NCBI RefSeq assembly: GCF_002149925.1
Contig: NZ_MSLT01000018.1
Span: forward strand, 1 to 64,000
From: Thioflexithrix psekupsensis
GTDB taxonomy: Bacteria; Pseudomonadota; Gammaproteobacteria; Beggiatoales; Beggiatoaceae
DNA: 64,000 nt
Direction: 5' to 3'
The stretch's first letter is position 1; every line of letters starts with the position of its first letter. Under the pieces are notes generated by a model. The model did not search any database and was not told the DNA's origin. It saw only the letters and a program-made list of their open reading frames with translations. Positions 25,985 to 35,107 of the stretch are shown here, piece after piece. The translations under genes and the position numbers were made by a program.

Positions 25985-28111
25985 TCAAACAAAGACAATA
26001 AGCCAAATCATTAAAGCGATAATAAAAACAAACAGCCCTACTTTTTGCCAATTAATATTTTTACGGAACATCCAGATGGCTTTACCCAAGCCAATAGGGA
26101 TAAAAAAGAAAATAAGCAACGGCAACCAAAGCGGCATTAAACCATAAAATAACCAGTTATTGACGGGTTCAGGTGGCGTACTTTTTAGATGTTGTAATTG
26201 GGCGATTGCTTGTTTAGTTCGTAGGGCTTCGGGCAAGTCTTCTATTTCAACATGTTGTGCCAGTTTTCTCTGAAAATTTAACAATGCGGGATTCCAGATA
26301 GGAGCTAATAAAAGTTTTTGCCACCAAGGGTAATTAATTTTTTTAATAACTTGTTTTGGTTGAGGATTATTGTCCAAAACACGCTCTAGCTTCTTAATTT
26401 CCTTTAACCACATTTCAGGCAAAGCCGACACATCCACAAATGCCGCTAATTGCGTTAAGAAATCGCGGGCTTGCTGAGATAAATTAATGGCTTTTAAATC
26501 ATCAGGCAAAGCAGGGTGACGGCTTGCGAGAACCAGATTGCGATAAGCCTTTGTCAAACCAGGAATCACAGGGATAAATTTCTGTTCAAATAAAAGCGGG
26601 GTTAGTAATTGGATTGCTTGATGATAATCAGCTACGGCTTCGCTGATTTTGCCTTGATCTAACCACTCAGTGCCACGATTCATGTAAGCCATCGCCAAAT
26701 CATTTTGCCAATCAGGTGGCCATACCTGTTGCTGGCTGGCTAGTTGTTTTCTTAGAGATTCTTGTAATTGAATCGCTTGGCCATAATCGGTTAGGGCTTT
26801 GCCGAGTTCACTTTGGTCTAACCACGCATTGCCACGATTCACGTAAGCCTTCGCCAAGTCATTTTGCCATGCAGGTGGCCACGCCTGTTGTTGGCTGGCC
26901 AATTGGTCTTTTAGGGATTTTTGTAATTGAATCGCTTGGTCATAATCAGCTAGGGCTTCGATGAGTTTGTCTTGGGCATACCACGCATTGCCACGATTCA
27001 CGTAAGCCCTCGCCAAATCATTTTGCCATGCAGGTGGCCATACCTGCTGTTGGTTGGCCAGTTGGTCTTTTAGGGATTTTTGTAATTGAATCGCTTGGCG
27101 ATAATCGGCTAAGGCTTCAACGAATTTGCCTTGGGTTAATAATCCCACACCACGATTCATGTAAACCCTAGCCAAATCATTTTGCCATTCAGGTGGCCAT
27201 GTCTGCTGTTGGCTGACCAATTGGTCTTTTAGGGATTTTTGTAATTGAATCGCTTGGTCATAATCGAGTACAGCTTCTCTGAATTTGCCTTGGTTTGACA
27301 ACAAATTACCACGATTCACGTAAGCCTTTGCCCAATCATTTTGCCATTCAGGTGTCCATGCATGTTGTTGACTGACCAGTTGTTTTCTTATGGATTTTCG
27401 TAATTGAATCGCTTGGTTATAATCGGCTAGGGCTTCACTGAGTTTGCCTTGGTTTGATAATACAAGACCTCGATTACTGTAAGCATTCGCTAAATTATTT
27501 TGCCATTCAGGTGTCCATGCCTGTTGCTGGTTAGCCAGATGCACTTTTAAGGATTTTTGTAATCGAATCGCTTGGTGATAATCAGCCACGGCTTCGCTAA
27601 GTTTGCCTTGATCTGACAACGCATTGCCACGACTTCCGTAAGCGTTCGCCAAATTATTTTGCCATTCAGGTAGCCGTGCCTGCTGTTGGCTGGTTAATCG
27701 TGCTTTTAGGGATTCTTGTAACTGAATCGCTTGGTCATGATCGACTACGGCTTCTCTGAATTTGCCTTGGGCTTTGAACACGTTGCCACGCCCCATGTAA
27801 GTACTTGCTAAATCATTTTGCCACCGACCTTCCCCAGTTTGGGTCAATAAGGCTTGATATAACACCGCTGTTGCCGAATGCCACATGGCGGCGGTGGCAT
27901 AATGCGCCCGTTTGTAGTGGGCTGTGCCTTGCCCCTCAAATGCCCATGCAAATACATTATTCCCAAATACAACTTGTTGCAGGGATTCATTTCCACTTAA
28001 TCGGGCTTGAGCGGGCAGGGAGCGCAGTTGATAAAGCACGACGGGATTGGTTTCTTGTTTCAAATCGTTTATCGGCCGACCATTACAATCTATAAGAAAC
28101 AGTTCCGCCAA
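25985..28111 (-). CDS. TPR-repeat half of a split STAND protein
   Basis: The protein has eight near-identical units of about 53 residues (core WQNDLAxAYVNRGNxxxxQGKLxEALADYDQAIQLQKSL), each a tetratricopeptide repeat plus a 19-residue insert. A C-terminal region ends in two hydrophobic helices (LMPLWLPLLIFFFIPIGLGKAIW and VGLFVFIIALMIWLIVFV). The only start is a TTG at 28111 without a good ribosome-binding site. Upstream, the frame stays open for ten codons to the TGA that ends the ATPase gene and then continues as that gene. Without the TGA the two would form one protein of about 1,440 residues. TPR arrays are the usual sensor part of STAND proteins. It may be a pseudogene half or be made by read-through or re-initiation. 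Confidence 0.7.
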   Translation of the reverse strand: MAELFLIDCNGRPINDLKQETNPVVLYQLRSLPAQARLSGNESLQQVVFGNNVFAWAFEGQGTAHYKRAHYATAAMWHSATAVLYQALLTQTGEGRWQNDLASTYMGRGNVFKAQGKFREAVVDHDQAIQLQESLKARLTSQQQARLPEWQNNLANAYGSRGNALSDQGKLSEAVADYHQAIRLQKSLKVHLANQQQAWTPEWQNNLANAYSNRGLVLSNQGKLSEALADYNQAIQLRKSIRKQLVSQQHAWTPEWQNDWAKAYVNRGNLLSNQGKFREAVLDYDQAIQLQKSLKDQLVSQQQTWPPEWQNDLARVYMNRGVGLLTQGKFVEALADYRQAIQLQKSLKDQLANQQQVWPPAWQNDLARAYVNRGNAWYAQDKLIEALADYDQAIQLQKSLKDQLASQQQAWPPAWQNDLAKAYVNRGNAWLDQSELGKALTDYGQAIQLQESLRKQLASQQQVWPPDWQNDLAMAYMNRGTEWLDQGKISEAVADYHQAIQLLTPLLFEQKFIPVIPGLTKAYRNLVLASRHPALPDDLKAINLSQQARDFLTQLAAFVDVSALPEMWLKEIKKLERVLDNNPQPKQVIKKINYPWWQKLLLAPIWNPALLNFQRKLAQHVEIEDLPEALRTKQAIAQLQHLKSTPPEPVNNWLFYGLMPLWLPLLIFFFIPIGLGKAIWMFRKNINWQKVGLFVFIIALMIWLIVFV

Positions 28112-28141
28112 TCGACCTTGTATAGCGACTAATTCCTGCTC

Positions 28142-30313
28142 TCAAACTGATTGTAAAAAAGTCGTTAAGCCTTTCAAACCTAAACGATAATGCACCGCCG
28201 ACACTGACCGCCGCTCCACCCGCAAGACCGCTTTTAGACTCGACAAAGCAAACACCACCCGCGCCGATTGCGGCGAATCCCCTAACCATTCCGCTAACAC
28301 CGATAACGGCAAACCTTGCCACACTTCCTCACGCACGCCCCGCACCGAAGCCAGCAAATTGTCCTCTTCCATCGCCGCTAACTCAGCCGCCGCCAAAGTC
28401 AATAATACCTGCTGAAAAAACGCCCATTGTTTAGAGTCCGCGCCCAAAGTCATCTTCATTTGTTTAAGGTAAAAATCATACAAAGCCTCCCCTTGCGGCA
28501 AACTCGGCAATTGCGCGGCCGTCACGCCATAATCGCGCAACAAATCACACAATAACGCCACATATAAAAATCGCCGCTTCCCCCGCGCCAACACTTCCGC
28601 AAATACGGCTGCATTATTTGGCGTGTACGGCACTCGTTCATCGAAATAAGCGCGCAATAACTGCAAATAAGCTGTTGTTTTCTGCATATTTACCGTAAAT
28701 CCTGACACATTCTCCGATCTTGCCGTCAACAACGACAAATAACGCCGAATTTTTGGTGCGCATTCATTCGTGGGACGCGAAGTCAACAACACATAACAAT
28801 TTTCCCCCAACAGCGCGGCCAACGGCAACACATCAAAAATATGAGGCGACTCCACAAATGTAAACTCATCTAACCCATCCACACACAACAACAATTTCGC
28901 GTGTGGCAATTGATAAACCTGTCGATACACCGCTAACCATTTTCCTATCCATTCCACAAAGGCTTGCGGCAAATTTTTGGCTGAACGATCAAATTCAGGT
29001 AAAGGTTGACTGCCTGCTTGTACATTAACAGTATTTCTAAAATTCTGACCTAAATAATCAATAAAAAAATTCAAATGATAACGATATTCTCGCCGCAAAT
29101 GAAAAGTAACCACCAACAAATTATCCAATAACGGCTCATCTAAACCCGCTTCCACCGCTAACCCTTGTACAAACAAACTTTTACCCACATGCGCAGGCGC
29201 GTGCAAGTAAAATATTCCGCGTGAATGTTGCGTTATAAATTCGGCTAAAGGTTGGCGCAAATAAGTGGGCGACAAATATTCTGCGTCTAAGGATTTCTCT
29301 TTTAATAACTTATCTAAGGCCGTTTTAATAAAATCGCCACCGATTTCTTCCGTATCGTGAGGCAATAAATCGGGTGGAATTTCTCGCAATGCGTGGGCTA
29401 ATTCAGGCGCGTAATGTCCTGCCCGCATCATTTTATGTCCTGCGAAATAATCCAAAAAAGCCAATTTATACTTATTTTCCTTACCGTCCCGACCGTCAAA
29501 AAAGAACACATCCTGTTTACCACACACCGTACAACGCCGCAACGCCAACAACGGCGACAATAACAGTTTTTCTCCCGTCGCCAATTGCCAGAATAAATCC
29601 AACGTTTCATCTTGATGTGGGTGATCATCTTGATCCGCGTGCCGTGTTTGCAGACAAGCCGCGCCATGCAATATTTCACTTGTAAAAGAATAAAGTTGTG
29701 CCGTTTGCCATATAGTGGGCAAGTTTTTTAAGGCATCATTTAAATGGATAATATGGTTTTTTAACTCTGGAAAATAATCTTCAACATGCAAACGCAATGC
29801 ACCATGTCCCACAGTTTCATTACGCCACTGAATTAAATCTTTTAACAACTTTTGTAAAGTGGTTTCTCTTCCTGCTTTAACCTGCGAGTTATTAGGCAAT
29901 TGACGAAACCATTGCGCCAAACTGGCAATTTCCAATGCCTCACAGCGTACTAATTCCTTAGCCAACTCATCCGCGATCCGCTGCCAATCGCCCAAAGACA
30001 ATTTTTTCCCCAACAAAATCGCCCATGTTTTCTGTTTTAACGTCTCATCATCTTGATGCGTCAATAACCATTGCGCCATAACGACTGCGGGAAATTTAAT
30101 CAACACTTCCACCACATCTTTTAACTGCAAAACCGCAGTCACCAAAAGCCCTTCTTCTAATACCGTTTTTAAGCGATAATATTCATGAGCAATCGGCGCA
30201 GGATAATCGTTAATAACCGTATCCAGCCAAGCTGCATTCTGAGCAAAATCACGAACTTCTTGGCGAACTTCTTTTGTATTAGCACGGGTTAAAAAAGCGG
30301 GAGTATTAGGCAT
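28142..30313 (-). CDS. NACHT/STAND-like ATPase, N-terminal half of a split gene
   Basis: The 723 residues comprise a helical N-terminal region with an RNxxxGHG motif (164-171), a single CxxC (261-264), and a P-loop ATPase. Walker A is APAHVGKS (372-379, first Gly replaced by Ala), Walker B is LLLCVDGLDEF (474-484) and a sensor-like LLTSRPT sits at 509-515; GLDE and TSRP are typical of NACHT/STAND domains. It ends TTFLQSV at a TGA, and the same frame continues for ten codons into the TPR gene. In known antiphage STAND proteins an N-terminal effector, central ATPase and C-terminal repeats form one chain, so this is probably the front of such a protein. The effector identity is unknown. Confidence 0.72.
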   Translation of the reverse strand: MPNTPAFLTRANTKEVRQEVRDFAQNAAWLDTVINDYPAPIAHEYYRLKTVLEEGLLVTAVLQLKDVVEVLIKFPAVVMAQWLLTHQDDETLKQKTWAILLGKKLSLGDWQRIADELAKELVRCEALEIASLAQWFRQLPNNSQVKAGRETTLQKLLKDLIQWRNETVGHGALRLHVEDYFPELKNHIIHLNDALKNLPTIWQTAQLYSFTSEILHGAACLQTRHADQDDHPHQDETLDLFWQLATGEKLLLSPLLALRRCTVCGKQDVFFFDGRDGKENKYKLAFLDYFAGHKMMRAGHYAPELAHALREIPPDLLPHDTEEIGGDFIKTALDKLLKEKSLDAEYLSPTYLRQPLAEFITQHSRGIFYLHAPAHVGKSLFVQGLAVEAGLDEPLLDNLLVVTFHLRREYRYHLNFFIDYLGQNFRNTVNVQAGSQPLPEFDRSAKNLPQAFVEWIGKWLAVYRQVYQLPHAKLLLCVDGLDEFTFVESPHIFDVLPLAALLGENCYVLLTSRPTNECAPKIRRYLSLLTARSENVSGFTVNMQKTTAYLQLLRAYFDERVPYTPNNAAVFAEVLARGKRRFLYVALLCDLLRDYGVTAAQLPSLPQGEALYDFYLKQMKMTLGADSKQWAFFQQVLLTLAAAELAAMEEDNLLASVRGVREEVWQGLPLSVLAEWLGDSPQSARVVFALSSLKAVLRVERRSVSAVHYRLGLKGLTTFLQSV

Positions 30314-30373
30314 CTTATTCTCTTATTTCCTTGTTTGATCGTCATCATCACGCAAAGGGACTTGATTCATATA

Positions 30374-30529
30374 ATGACTATTGAAAACTTTAAATTGCAA
30401 GCAGAAGACACCCAACGAATTGCAGGTTATGTGGAGGGATTAAAAAGCGAATATCCAGAAGCAAATATTAGCCAATTTGTGATTTATTGTTTTGGTAATC
30501 AGAGATTTCGTGTGTTTCAGGTGGAGTAG
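30374..30529 (+). CDS. Small conserved-looking hypothetical protein
   Basis: The protein has 51 residues from the ATG at 30374 (MTIENFKLQAEDTQRIAGYVEGLKSEYPEANISQFVIYCFGNQRFRVFQVE). It reads as a compact alpha-beta protein with no membrane segment. An earlier in-frame start at 30335 is less likely. It lies upstream of, and divergent from, the STAND gene. I do not recognise it. Confidence 0.4.
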   Translation: MTIENFKLQAEDTQRIAGYVEGLKSEYPEANISQFVIYCFGNQRFRVFQVE

Positions 30530-30551
30530 GGGCAGATCGGCGTATCTGCCC
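30530..30551. terminator. Hairpin between converging genes
   Basis: GGGCAGAT (30530-30537) pairs with ATCTGCCC (30544-30551) between the small hypothetical gene and the end of gph, with T-rich sequence following on the plus strand. Confidence 0.55.
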
Positions 30552-30558
30552 TCTTCAT

Positions 30559-31218
30559 TTATGCCCTATTTTCCAACCAATCTAACAAATCAGTTGGTTT
30601 TGACAACAAACCCGTTGCGCCCCACTGTTCAGGGCGATCTGTGGCGGACAGATAACCATAGGTGGCGACCAGCGTTTGCATTCCTGCGCGCTGTCCTGCT
30701 TGTATGTCCGTCACGGCATCGCCCACATAGAGGCTGTCCACAGGCGCAATATGAGCCAACGTGCAAGCGTGTAATAATTGAGCAGGATCAGGCTTTTGTT
30801 GTGGTAAAGTGTCGCCGCTGATTGTGCAGACACTGCGCGTTTCCCAGCCCAACGTCCGCACAATCGGATCGGTCAACCAACCCATTTTATTCGTCACGAT
30901 CCCCCAGAGTAAACCTTGTTTTTCTAAAGAAAACAGCACTTCTTCGATACCATCGAATAAAACAGTATGTTTCAACGGATTTTCTGCATATAATCCAACC
31001 AGTTGCCGTTTTAACGGTTCATATTTAGGATGTTGGGCATCAATGCCAAAGCCACCACGAATCAACATTCCTGCGCCTCCAGAGACCCACGGGCGTATTT
31101 TTTCAATGGCAATAGGGGGTTTATTGGCTTGCATTAATAACGTATTTAATGCCCAACCTAAATCTAAGGCACTGTCAATTAATGTTCCGTCTAAATCAAA
31201 TAAAACTAATTTCATCAT
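30559..31218 (-). CDS. gph: Phosphoglycolate phosphatase (HAD family)
   Basis: Gph hydrolyses 2-phosphoglycolate, from Rubisco oxygenation or DNA repair, to glycolate. The 219-residue protein shows all HAD motifs: FDLDGTLIDS with the nucleophile Asp, WGIVTNKM (motif II), the Lys region before motif IV, and YVGDAVTDIQAGQRAG. The length is standard. It is three bases downstream of ubiG on the same strand, the ubiG-gph order common in gammaproteobacteria. Confidence 0.92.
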   Translation of the reverse strand: MMKLVLFDLDGTLIDSALDLGWALNTLLMQANKPPIAIEKIRPWVSGGAGMLIRGGFGIDAQHPKYEPLKRQLVGLYAENPLKHTVLFDGIEEVLFSLEKQGLLWGIVTNKMGWLTDPIVRTLGWETRSVCTISGDTLPQQKPDPAQLLHACTLAHIAPVDSLYVGDAVTDIQAGQRAGMQTLVATYGYLSATDRPEQWGATGLLSKPTDLLDWLENRA

Positions 31219-31221
31219 AAA

Positions 31222-31938
31222 TTACAACAAATCACTGTATTGAGTATGAACTAAATAATTCACATCAAGCCCTTTAGCTAAATAATAATGTTGATTCAGT
31301 GGTTGATAATGTAAACCGATTAAATCCTGCACCTGTAAACCCGCAATGCGACACCAACGCACTAATTCCGATGGACGAATAAATTTTGCATAATCATGCG
31401 TGCCTTTTGGCAGTAATTTTAACAAATATTCCGCGCCAATGATGGCGAATAAATAGGCTTTAGGATTGCGATTAATGGTAGAAAAAAACACGTGGCCATT
31501 GGGTTTGACCAATTTTTGACAGGCCATCACCACAGAAGAAGGACTTGGCACGTGTTCTAACATTTCTAAACACGTCACCACATCAAATTGATGCGGCATT
31601 TTTTCGGCTAAGGCTTCGGCAGTCATTTCTTGATAATCAACCTGTTGCCCTGATTCGTACAAGTGTAATTTAGCCACATTTAATGAGTCTTGTGCCATGT
31701 CAATTCCCGTGACAAATGCGCCTTTTGCGGCCATGCTTTCGCTCAAAATTCCCCCGCCACAGCCCACATCAAGTACGCGTTTGCCCGCCAAACCACCACA
31801 ACGGCTGTCAATATAATGCAAACGCAAAGGGTTAATATCATGTAGCGGTTTAAATTCGCTGTGCCGATCCCACCAACGCGCCGCTAAAGCAGAAAATTTT
31901 GCTAATTCGTGGGTATCCACGTTGCTTTTTAAATCCAT
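31222..31938 (-). CDS. ubiG: Ubiquinone biosynthesis O-methyltransferase
   Basis: UbiG carries out both O-methylations in ubiquinone synthesis using SAM. The 238-residue protein has the SAM motif [16 protein letters not shown], the [10 protein letters not shown] post-motif, and the family start [24 protein letters not shown]. The ATG at 31938 with AGGA upstream was chosen over an in-frame start at 32004. It is co-transcribed with gph. Confidence 0.95.
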   Translation of the reverse strand: MDLKSNVDTHELAKFSALAARWWDRHSEFKPLHDINPLRLHYIDSRCGGLAGKRVLDVGCGGGILSESMAAKGAFVTGIDMAQDSLNVAKLHLYESGQQVDYQEMTAEALAEKMPHQFDVVTCLEMLEHVPSPSSVVMACQKLVKPNGHVFFSTINRNPKAYLFAIIGAEYLLKLLPKGTHDYAKFIRPSELVRWCRIAGLQVQDLIGLHYQPLNQHYYLAKGLDVNYLVHTQYSDLL

Positions 31939-32121
31939 TATTTTTTTCCTATTTGGAGTGAAAATGTTGAGAATGGCTGTCCCTATGTGCTGTTTCTTAA
32001 CCATGCACTACCCATCTCCGCATAGCAATTCTGCGGAAAAATTAAGTACAATAGGTTGCCTTTAGATTGTTATATCAGCTACGATGCGCTGAAAAAGGTC
32101 GTTTTTATCAGACGAAAATTG

Positions 32122-32487
32122 TTACGAATCATTTAATTGATGAAGCAGCACTTGTACTAACTGTGGAGATGCACCCAAATAAGGCAAAACCACCACGCGC
32201 AAATCGGGATAATCCGCTTGTTTTCGGGCGATGGCTTGGGGAATATCCTCGCTGACGTGGCGGCCAGCCGAGAGAAAATAAGGTAAAATGAACAATTCGC
32301 TACAGCCTTGTTGTACACAATGATCAATTTCCGCTTCAATAGAAGGTTCAGCCAATTCTAAAAAAGCACAAGAAACCTGTTTAAATTCCGTACCGGCTTG
32401 AATTCGTAATTGGTCGGTTAATTGTCTCACTTCTTGGTTGGATAATTCTCGACGGCTGCCGTGGGCAATTAAAAGTAAACTTTTCAT
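32122..32487 (-). CDS. CbiX-type sirohydrochlorin chelatase (short form)
   Basis: The 121-residue protein is a single-domain class II chelatase of the CbiX small / SirB type. It has the N-terminal LLLIAHGSRRELSN with the metal-binding His and the second motif LPYFLSAGRHVSEDIP. Such proteins insert cobalt, nickel or ferrous iron into sirohydrochlorin, or act as dimers in place of two-domain chelatases. No other cobalamin or siroheme genes are adjacent, so the metal cannot be told from context. Confidence 0.85.
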   Translation of the reverse strand: MKSLLLIAHGSRRELSNQEVRQLTDQLRIQAGTEFKQVSCAFLELAEPSIEAEIDHCVQQGCSELFILPYFLSAGRHVSEDIPQAIARKQADYPDLRVVVLPYLGASPQLVQVLLHQLNDS

Positions 32488-32521
32488 ATTTTTTAACTCT
32501 AATTAGGCCGGTGAAAACCTT

Positions 32522-33250
32522 ATGGATTATATAAATTACAATGAATGGATTGAACATTTAGGGATAATCATGGTGAGCAGTGCATCATTATTAATCGTGG
32601 TATTAATCGTTTGGGCCTATCAACATCGTCGTCGTCGCACGCAAATGTTACAACATTCTGAACACGAAGGGTATGCCGCAGATCAGTATGGGCAATCTTT
32701 CGATGCCCACGAAGCCGCACACGAAACCCAAGCCCTATTAGATGCCCTCGCGCCCACGCATAAACCCACATCCCACCCACCACTTTCCCCTCCAGAATCG
32801 CCTCATGATAACTCAGAACAGTCGGCTTCGGAATTAATTATTGCTTTGTTTGTCGCAGCGGCGCATCAGAATTATTTTAATGGGGTCGATTTATTCGCGG
32901 TATTTGAAGAATTGGGCTTGCGTTATGGACGAATGAAAATTTATCATCATTATGGATTGGGTGAGTTAAAAGTGGAAGAACCCATTTTTAGTGTGGCGAA
33001 TATGGTTGAACCGGGAACTTTTGATCCAACAAATAGTGAAGAATTAGCTACGCCGGGTGTGGCTTTGTTTATGCGTTTACCGGGGCCATTTGGAGGACGA
33101 GTGGCGTTGGAATTATTGCTAAACCATGCACAAAAATTAGCCGAATTATTAGAAGGAACGGTGTTAGATGAACGCCGTAAACCCTTAACTGCAAAAACCA
33201 TTGAGCAGTTAAGACAACGAGTGGCTCAATTTGAGCAACAATTGGTGTAA
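32522..33250 (+). CDS. zipA: Cell division protein ZipA
   Basis: ZipA is an inner-membrane protein that tethers FtsZ filaments to the membrane. The 242 residues comprise an N-terminal helix (LGIIMVSSASLLIVVLIVWAY), a basic stretch HRRRR, a Pro-rich linker and a C-terminal FtsZ-binding domain (FSVANMVEPGTFDPTNSEELATPGVALFMRLPGPFGGRVALELLLNHAQKLAELLEGTVLDE). The length is short compared with E. coli ZipA because the linker is brief. The usual neighbour ligA is missing. Confidence 0.88.
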   Translation: MDYINYNEWIEHLGIIMVSSASLLIVVLIVWAYQHRRRRTQMLQHSEHEGYAADQYGQSFDAHEAAHETQALLDALAPTHKPTSHPPLSPPESPHDNSEQSASELIIALFVAAAHQNYFNGVDLFAVFEELGLRYGRMKIYHHYGLGELKVEEPIFSVANMVEPGTFDPTNSEELATPGVALFMRLPGPFGGRVALELLLNHAQKLAELLEGTVLDERRKPLTAKTIEQLRQRVAQFEQQLV

Positions 33251-33278
33251 TTATTATCACTTTAAAGGAGATGTTTTA

Positions 33279-34103
33279 ATGCGTAAAATTAAAAATTTTT
33301 TAATACCGTTAATGATATTATTTTCTGGTTTTTTTAGCCTGTCTCTTAGCGCACAAGAAACGCTGCGTTTAGCCACCACCACCAGCACCGAGAATTCGGG
33401 TTTATTACAACATTTACTGCCTGCTTTTGAGCAATATTCGGGGTTAAAAGTGCATGTCATCGCGGTGGGAACAGGGAAAGCCTTGCGTATGGGACAAGAT
33501 GGCGATGCTGATGTGTTACTAACACATGCGCCTGAATTGGAAAATGTATTTATTTCAGAAGGACACGGGGTGTCGGCACGAGATATAATGTACAACGATT
33601 TTTTATTGGTCGGCCCCAAAGCAGACCCCGCTAAAATTGCAGGCGGACGCGATGCCAGCGTAGCGTTACAACAGATTGCTGCCCAAAGTGCCACTTTTAT
33701 TTCTCGCGGTGACGACTCTGGCACACACAACAAAGAACGCGAATTGTGGCAAGTTTCTGGGGTAGAACCGAAAGGAATGTGGTACAAAGAAGCCGGTCAA
33801 GGCATGGGAGCAGTTTTGCAAATGGCCGATGAATTAGAGGCTTACACCCTCACTGACCGCGGCACATGGCTCAGTTACAAAGCAAAAAGCCATTTAGTGG
33901 AATTGGTTGAAGGCGACGAACGTTTATTCAATCCTTATCGCGTCATTGCGGTTAATCCAGACAAATATCGGGACATTAATTATCTTGGTGCCATGCAGTT
34001 AATTGCGTGGTTGACTTCGGTACCGGGACAAACGGCGATTCACGAATTTTTAATTAACGGAGAGCGTTTATTTACGCCAACAGCGATTCGATTTAACCCA
34101 TAA
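33279..34103 (+). CDS. tupA: Tungstate-binding periplasmic protein (TupA-like)
   Basis: The 274-residue protein starts at the ATG at 33279 after AAAGGAG and has a signal peptide (FLIPLMILFSGFFSLSLSAQE). The mature protein carries the TupA oxyanion-binding motifs LATTTSTENSGLL, ISRGDDSGTHNKE and YTLTDRGTW. TupA captures tungstate, for tungstoenzymes or for exclusion from molybdoenzymes, and hands it to TupBC. No permease or ATPase gene lies next to it, so the partners must be elsewhere or be shared. Confidence 0.9.
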   Translation: MRKIKNFLIPLMILFSGFFSLSLSAQETLRLATTTSTENSGLLQHLLPAFEQYSGLKVHVIAVGTGKALRMGQDGDADVLLTHAPELENVFISEGHGVSARDIMYNDFLLVGPKADPAKIAGGRDASVALQQIAAQSATFISRGDDSGTHNKERELWQVSGVEPKGMWYKEAGQGMGAVLQMADELEAYTLTDRGTWLSYKAKSHLVELVEGDERLFNPYRVIAVNPDKYRDINYLGAMQLIAWLTSVPGQTAIHEFLINGERLFTPTAIRFNP

Positions 34104-34163
34104 CTTATTGCCTCTGAGTCAGAATGGTAAGAATGAGGAAACTCACCAAAATAAATTCTTTAG

Positions 34164-34176
34164 TTCTGATTCAGAG
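34164..34176 (+). repeat. Dispersed TTCTGATTCAGAG palindromic motif
   Basis: One of several intergenic copies of a short, degenerate palindrome (consensus near AATTCTGATTCAGAC). This one lies between converging genes downstream of tupA. Confidence 0.4.
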
Positions 34177-34195
34177 AAAAATTTTTAATTTACTG

Positions 34196-34960
34196 TTAAA
34201 AATCTTTATAATAATCTTTCTTAAACGGTTCATACCAATCTTTATCAGCGACATTCCAACTGCGCGCCCAGTAAATAAAAGGCGTATCGAATAAAGCAAT
34301 AACAAATTTAAACAAATATTTTGCTAATCCCAGATGAATGGCCATTTTTAACTGCACCACCCCCCACCACACCACCAACGAATAAAGCACCGTATCCACC
34401 GCTTGCGACGCTAACGTAGACACATTATTACGTAACCACAAATGACGACCTTTAGTCTTACGTTTTAAATAATGAAACACCCAAACATCAAAACTCTGAC
34501 TGATCAAGTACGCAAACAATGACCCAAACACAAACCGCGGCGTAAAACCAAAAATTGAAACCATCGCATCATGAACCGAACGCGACGACGGTGCCGGCAC
34601 AAACAATAAACTCACCGACATCATCACCACCAATATCACACTGGTCGCAAAACCCAATAAAACCGCTCGCTGCGCCTCTCGACGACCATAACGCTCACTG
34701 AGCAGATCAGTCGCAAAATAAATCCCAGAATAAATAATTGTCCCTAAACTCGTGTGCATCCCAAAAATCATGGTCAACTTCGGCCCTTGCAGATTCGACA
34801 ACATGATGCCCAAAATGACAGAGGTATAAAGACCCGTCTTGCCAAATAGACGATACAACAACAACGTCACCGATAAATCTGCTGTAATGGTAAGAAACCA
34901 CAGCAAATTCTGATGTGTTGTTGCAAATTCCATAAACCAAGACGGTAGAAACATAGTCAA
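34196..34960 (-). CDS. Queuosine precursor transporter (YhhQ/VUT family), paralogue 1
   Basis: The 254-residue membrane protein has about six helices and conserved VUT motifs: MLSNLQGPKLTMIFGM, LYSGIYFATDLLSERYGRREAQRAVLLGF, FVFGSLFAYLISQSFDVWVFHYLK and HLWLRNNVSTLASQAVDTVLY. YhhQ proteins import queuine-pathway precursors such as preQ0 or preQ1. A second, very similar gene lies 147 bases upstream on the same strand. Confidence 0.85.
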   Translation of the reverse strand: MTMFLPSWFMEFATTHQNLLWFLTITADLSVTLLLYRLFGKTGLYTSVILGIMLSNLQGPKLTMIFGMHTSLGTIIYSGIYFATDLLSERYGRREAQRAVLLGFATSVILVVMMSVSLLFVPAPSSRSVHDAMVSIFGFTPRFVFGSLFAYLISQSFDVWVFHYLKRKTKGRHLWLRNNVSTLASQAVDTVLYSLVVWWGVVQLKMAIHLGLAKYLFKFVIALFDTPFIYWARSWNVADKDWYEPFKKDYYKDF

Positions 34961-35107
34961 TATCAGTTTGTTGTTGCTAAGGCAAGTCAGTGACCCCGTG
35001 ATGAGCAGGGAGCTGTTCGGTGATGTGACACCATTGGGCTACATTAAATCCGCTGTCTTCATCACACACAGAGGATAAACGCGCTACAAAAAAGCTAAAA
35101 TTACACT

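Noticed and set aside
28142-28144. TGA read as an amino acid (recoded genetic code or selenocysteine) in the split STAND gene
   Set aside because: TGA is a normal stop elsewhere here (for example cas6/cas10d overlap), and I see no selenocysteine insertion hairpin or Sec context; a nonsense mutation is simpler.
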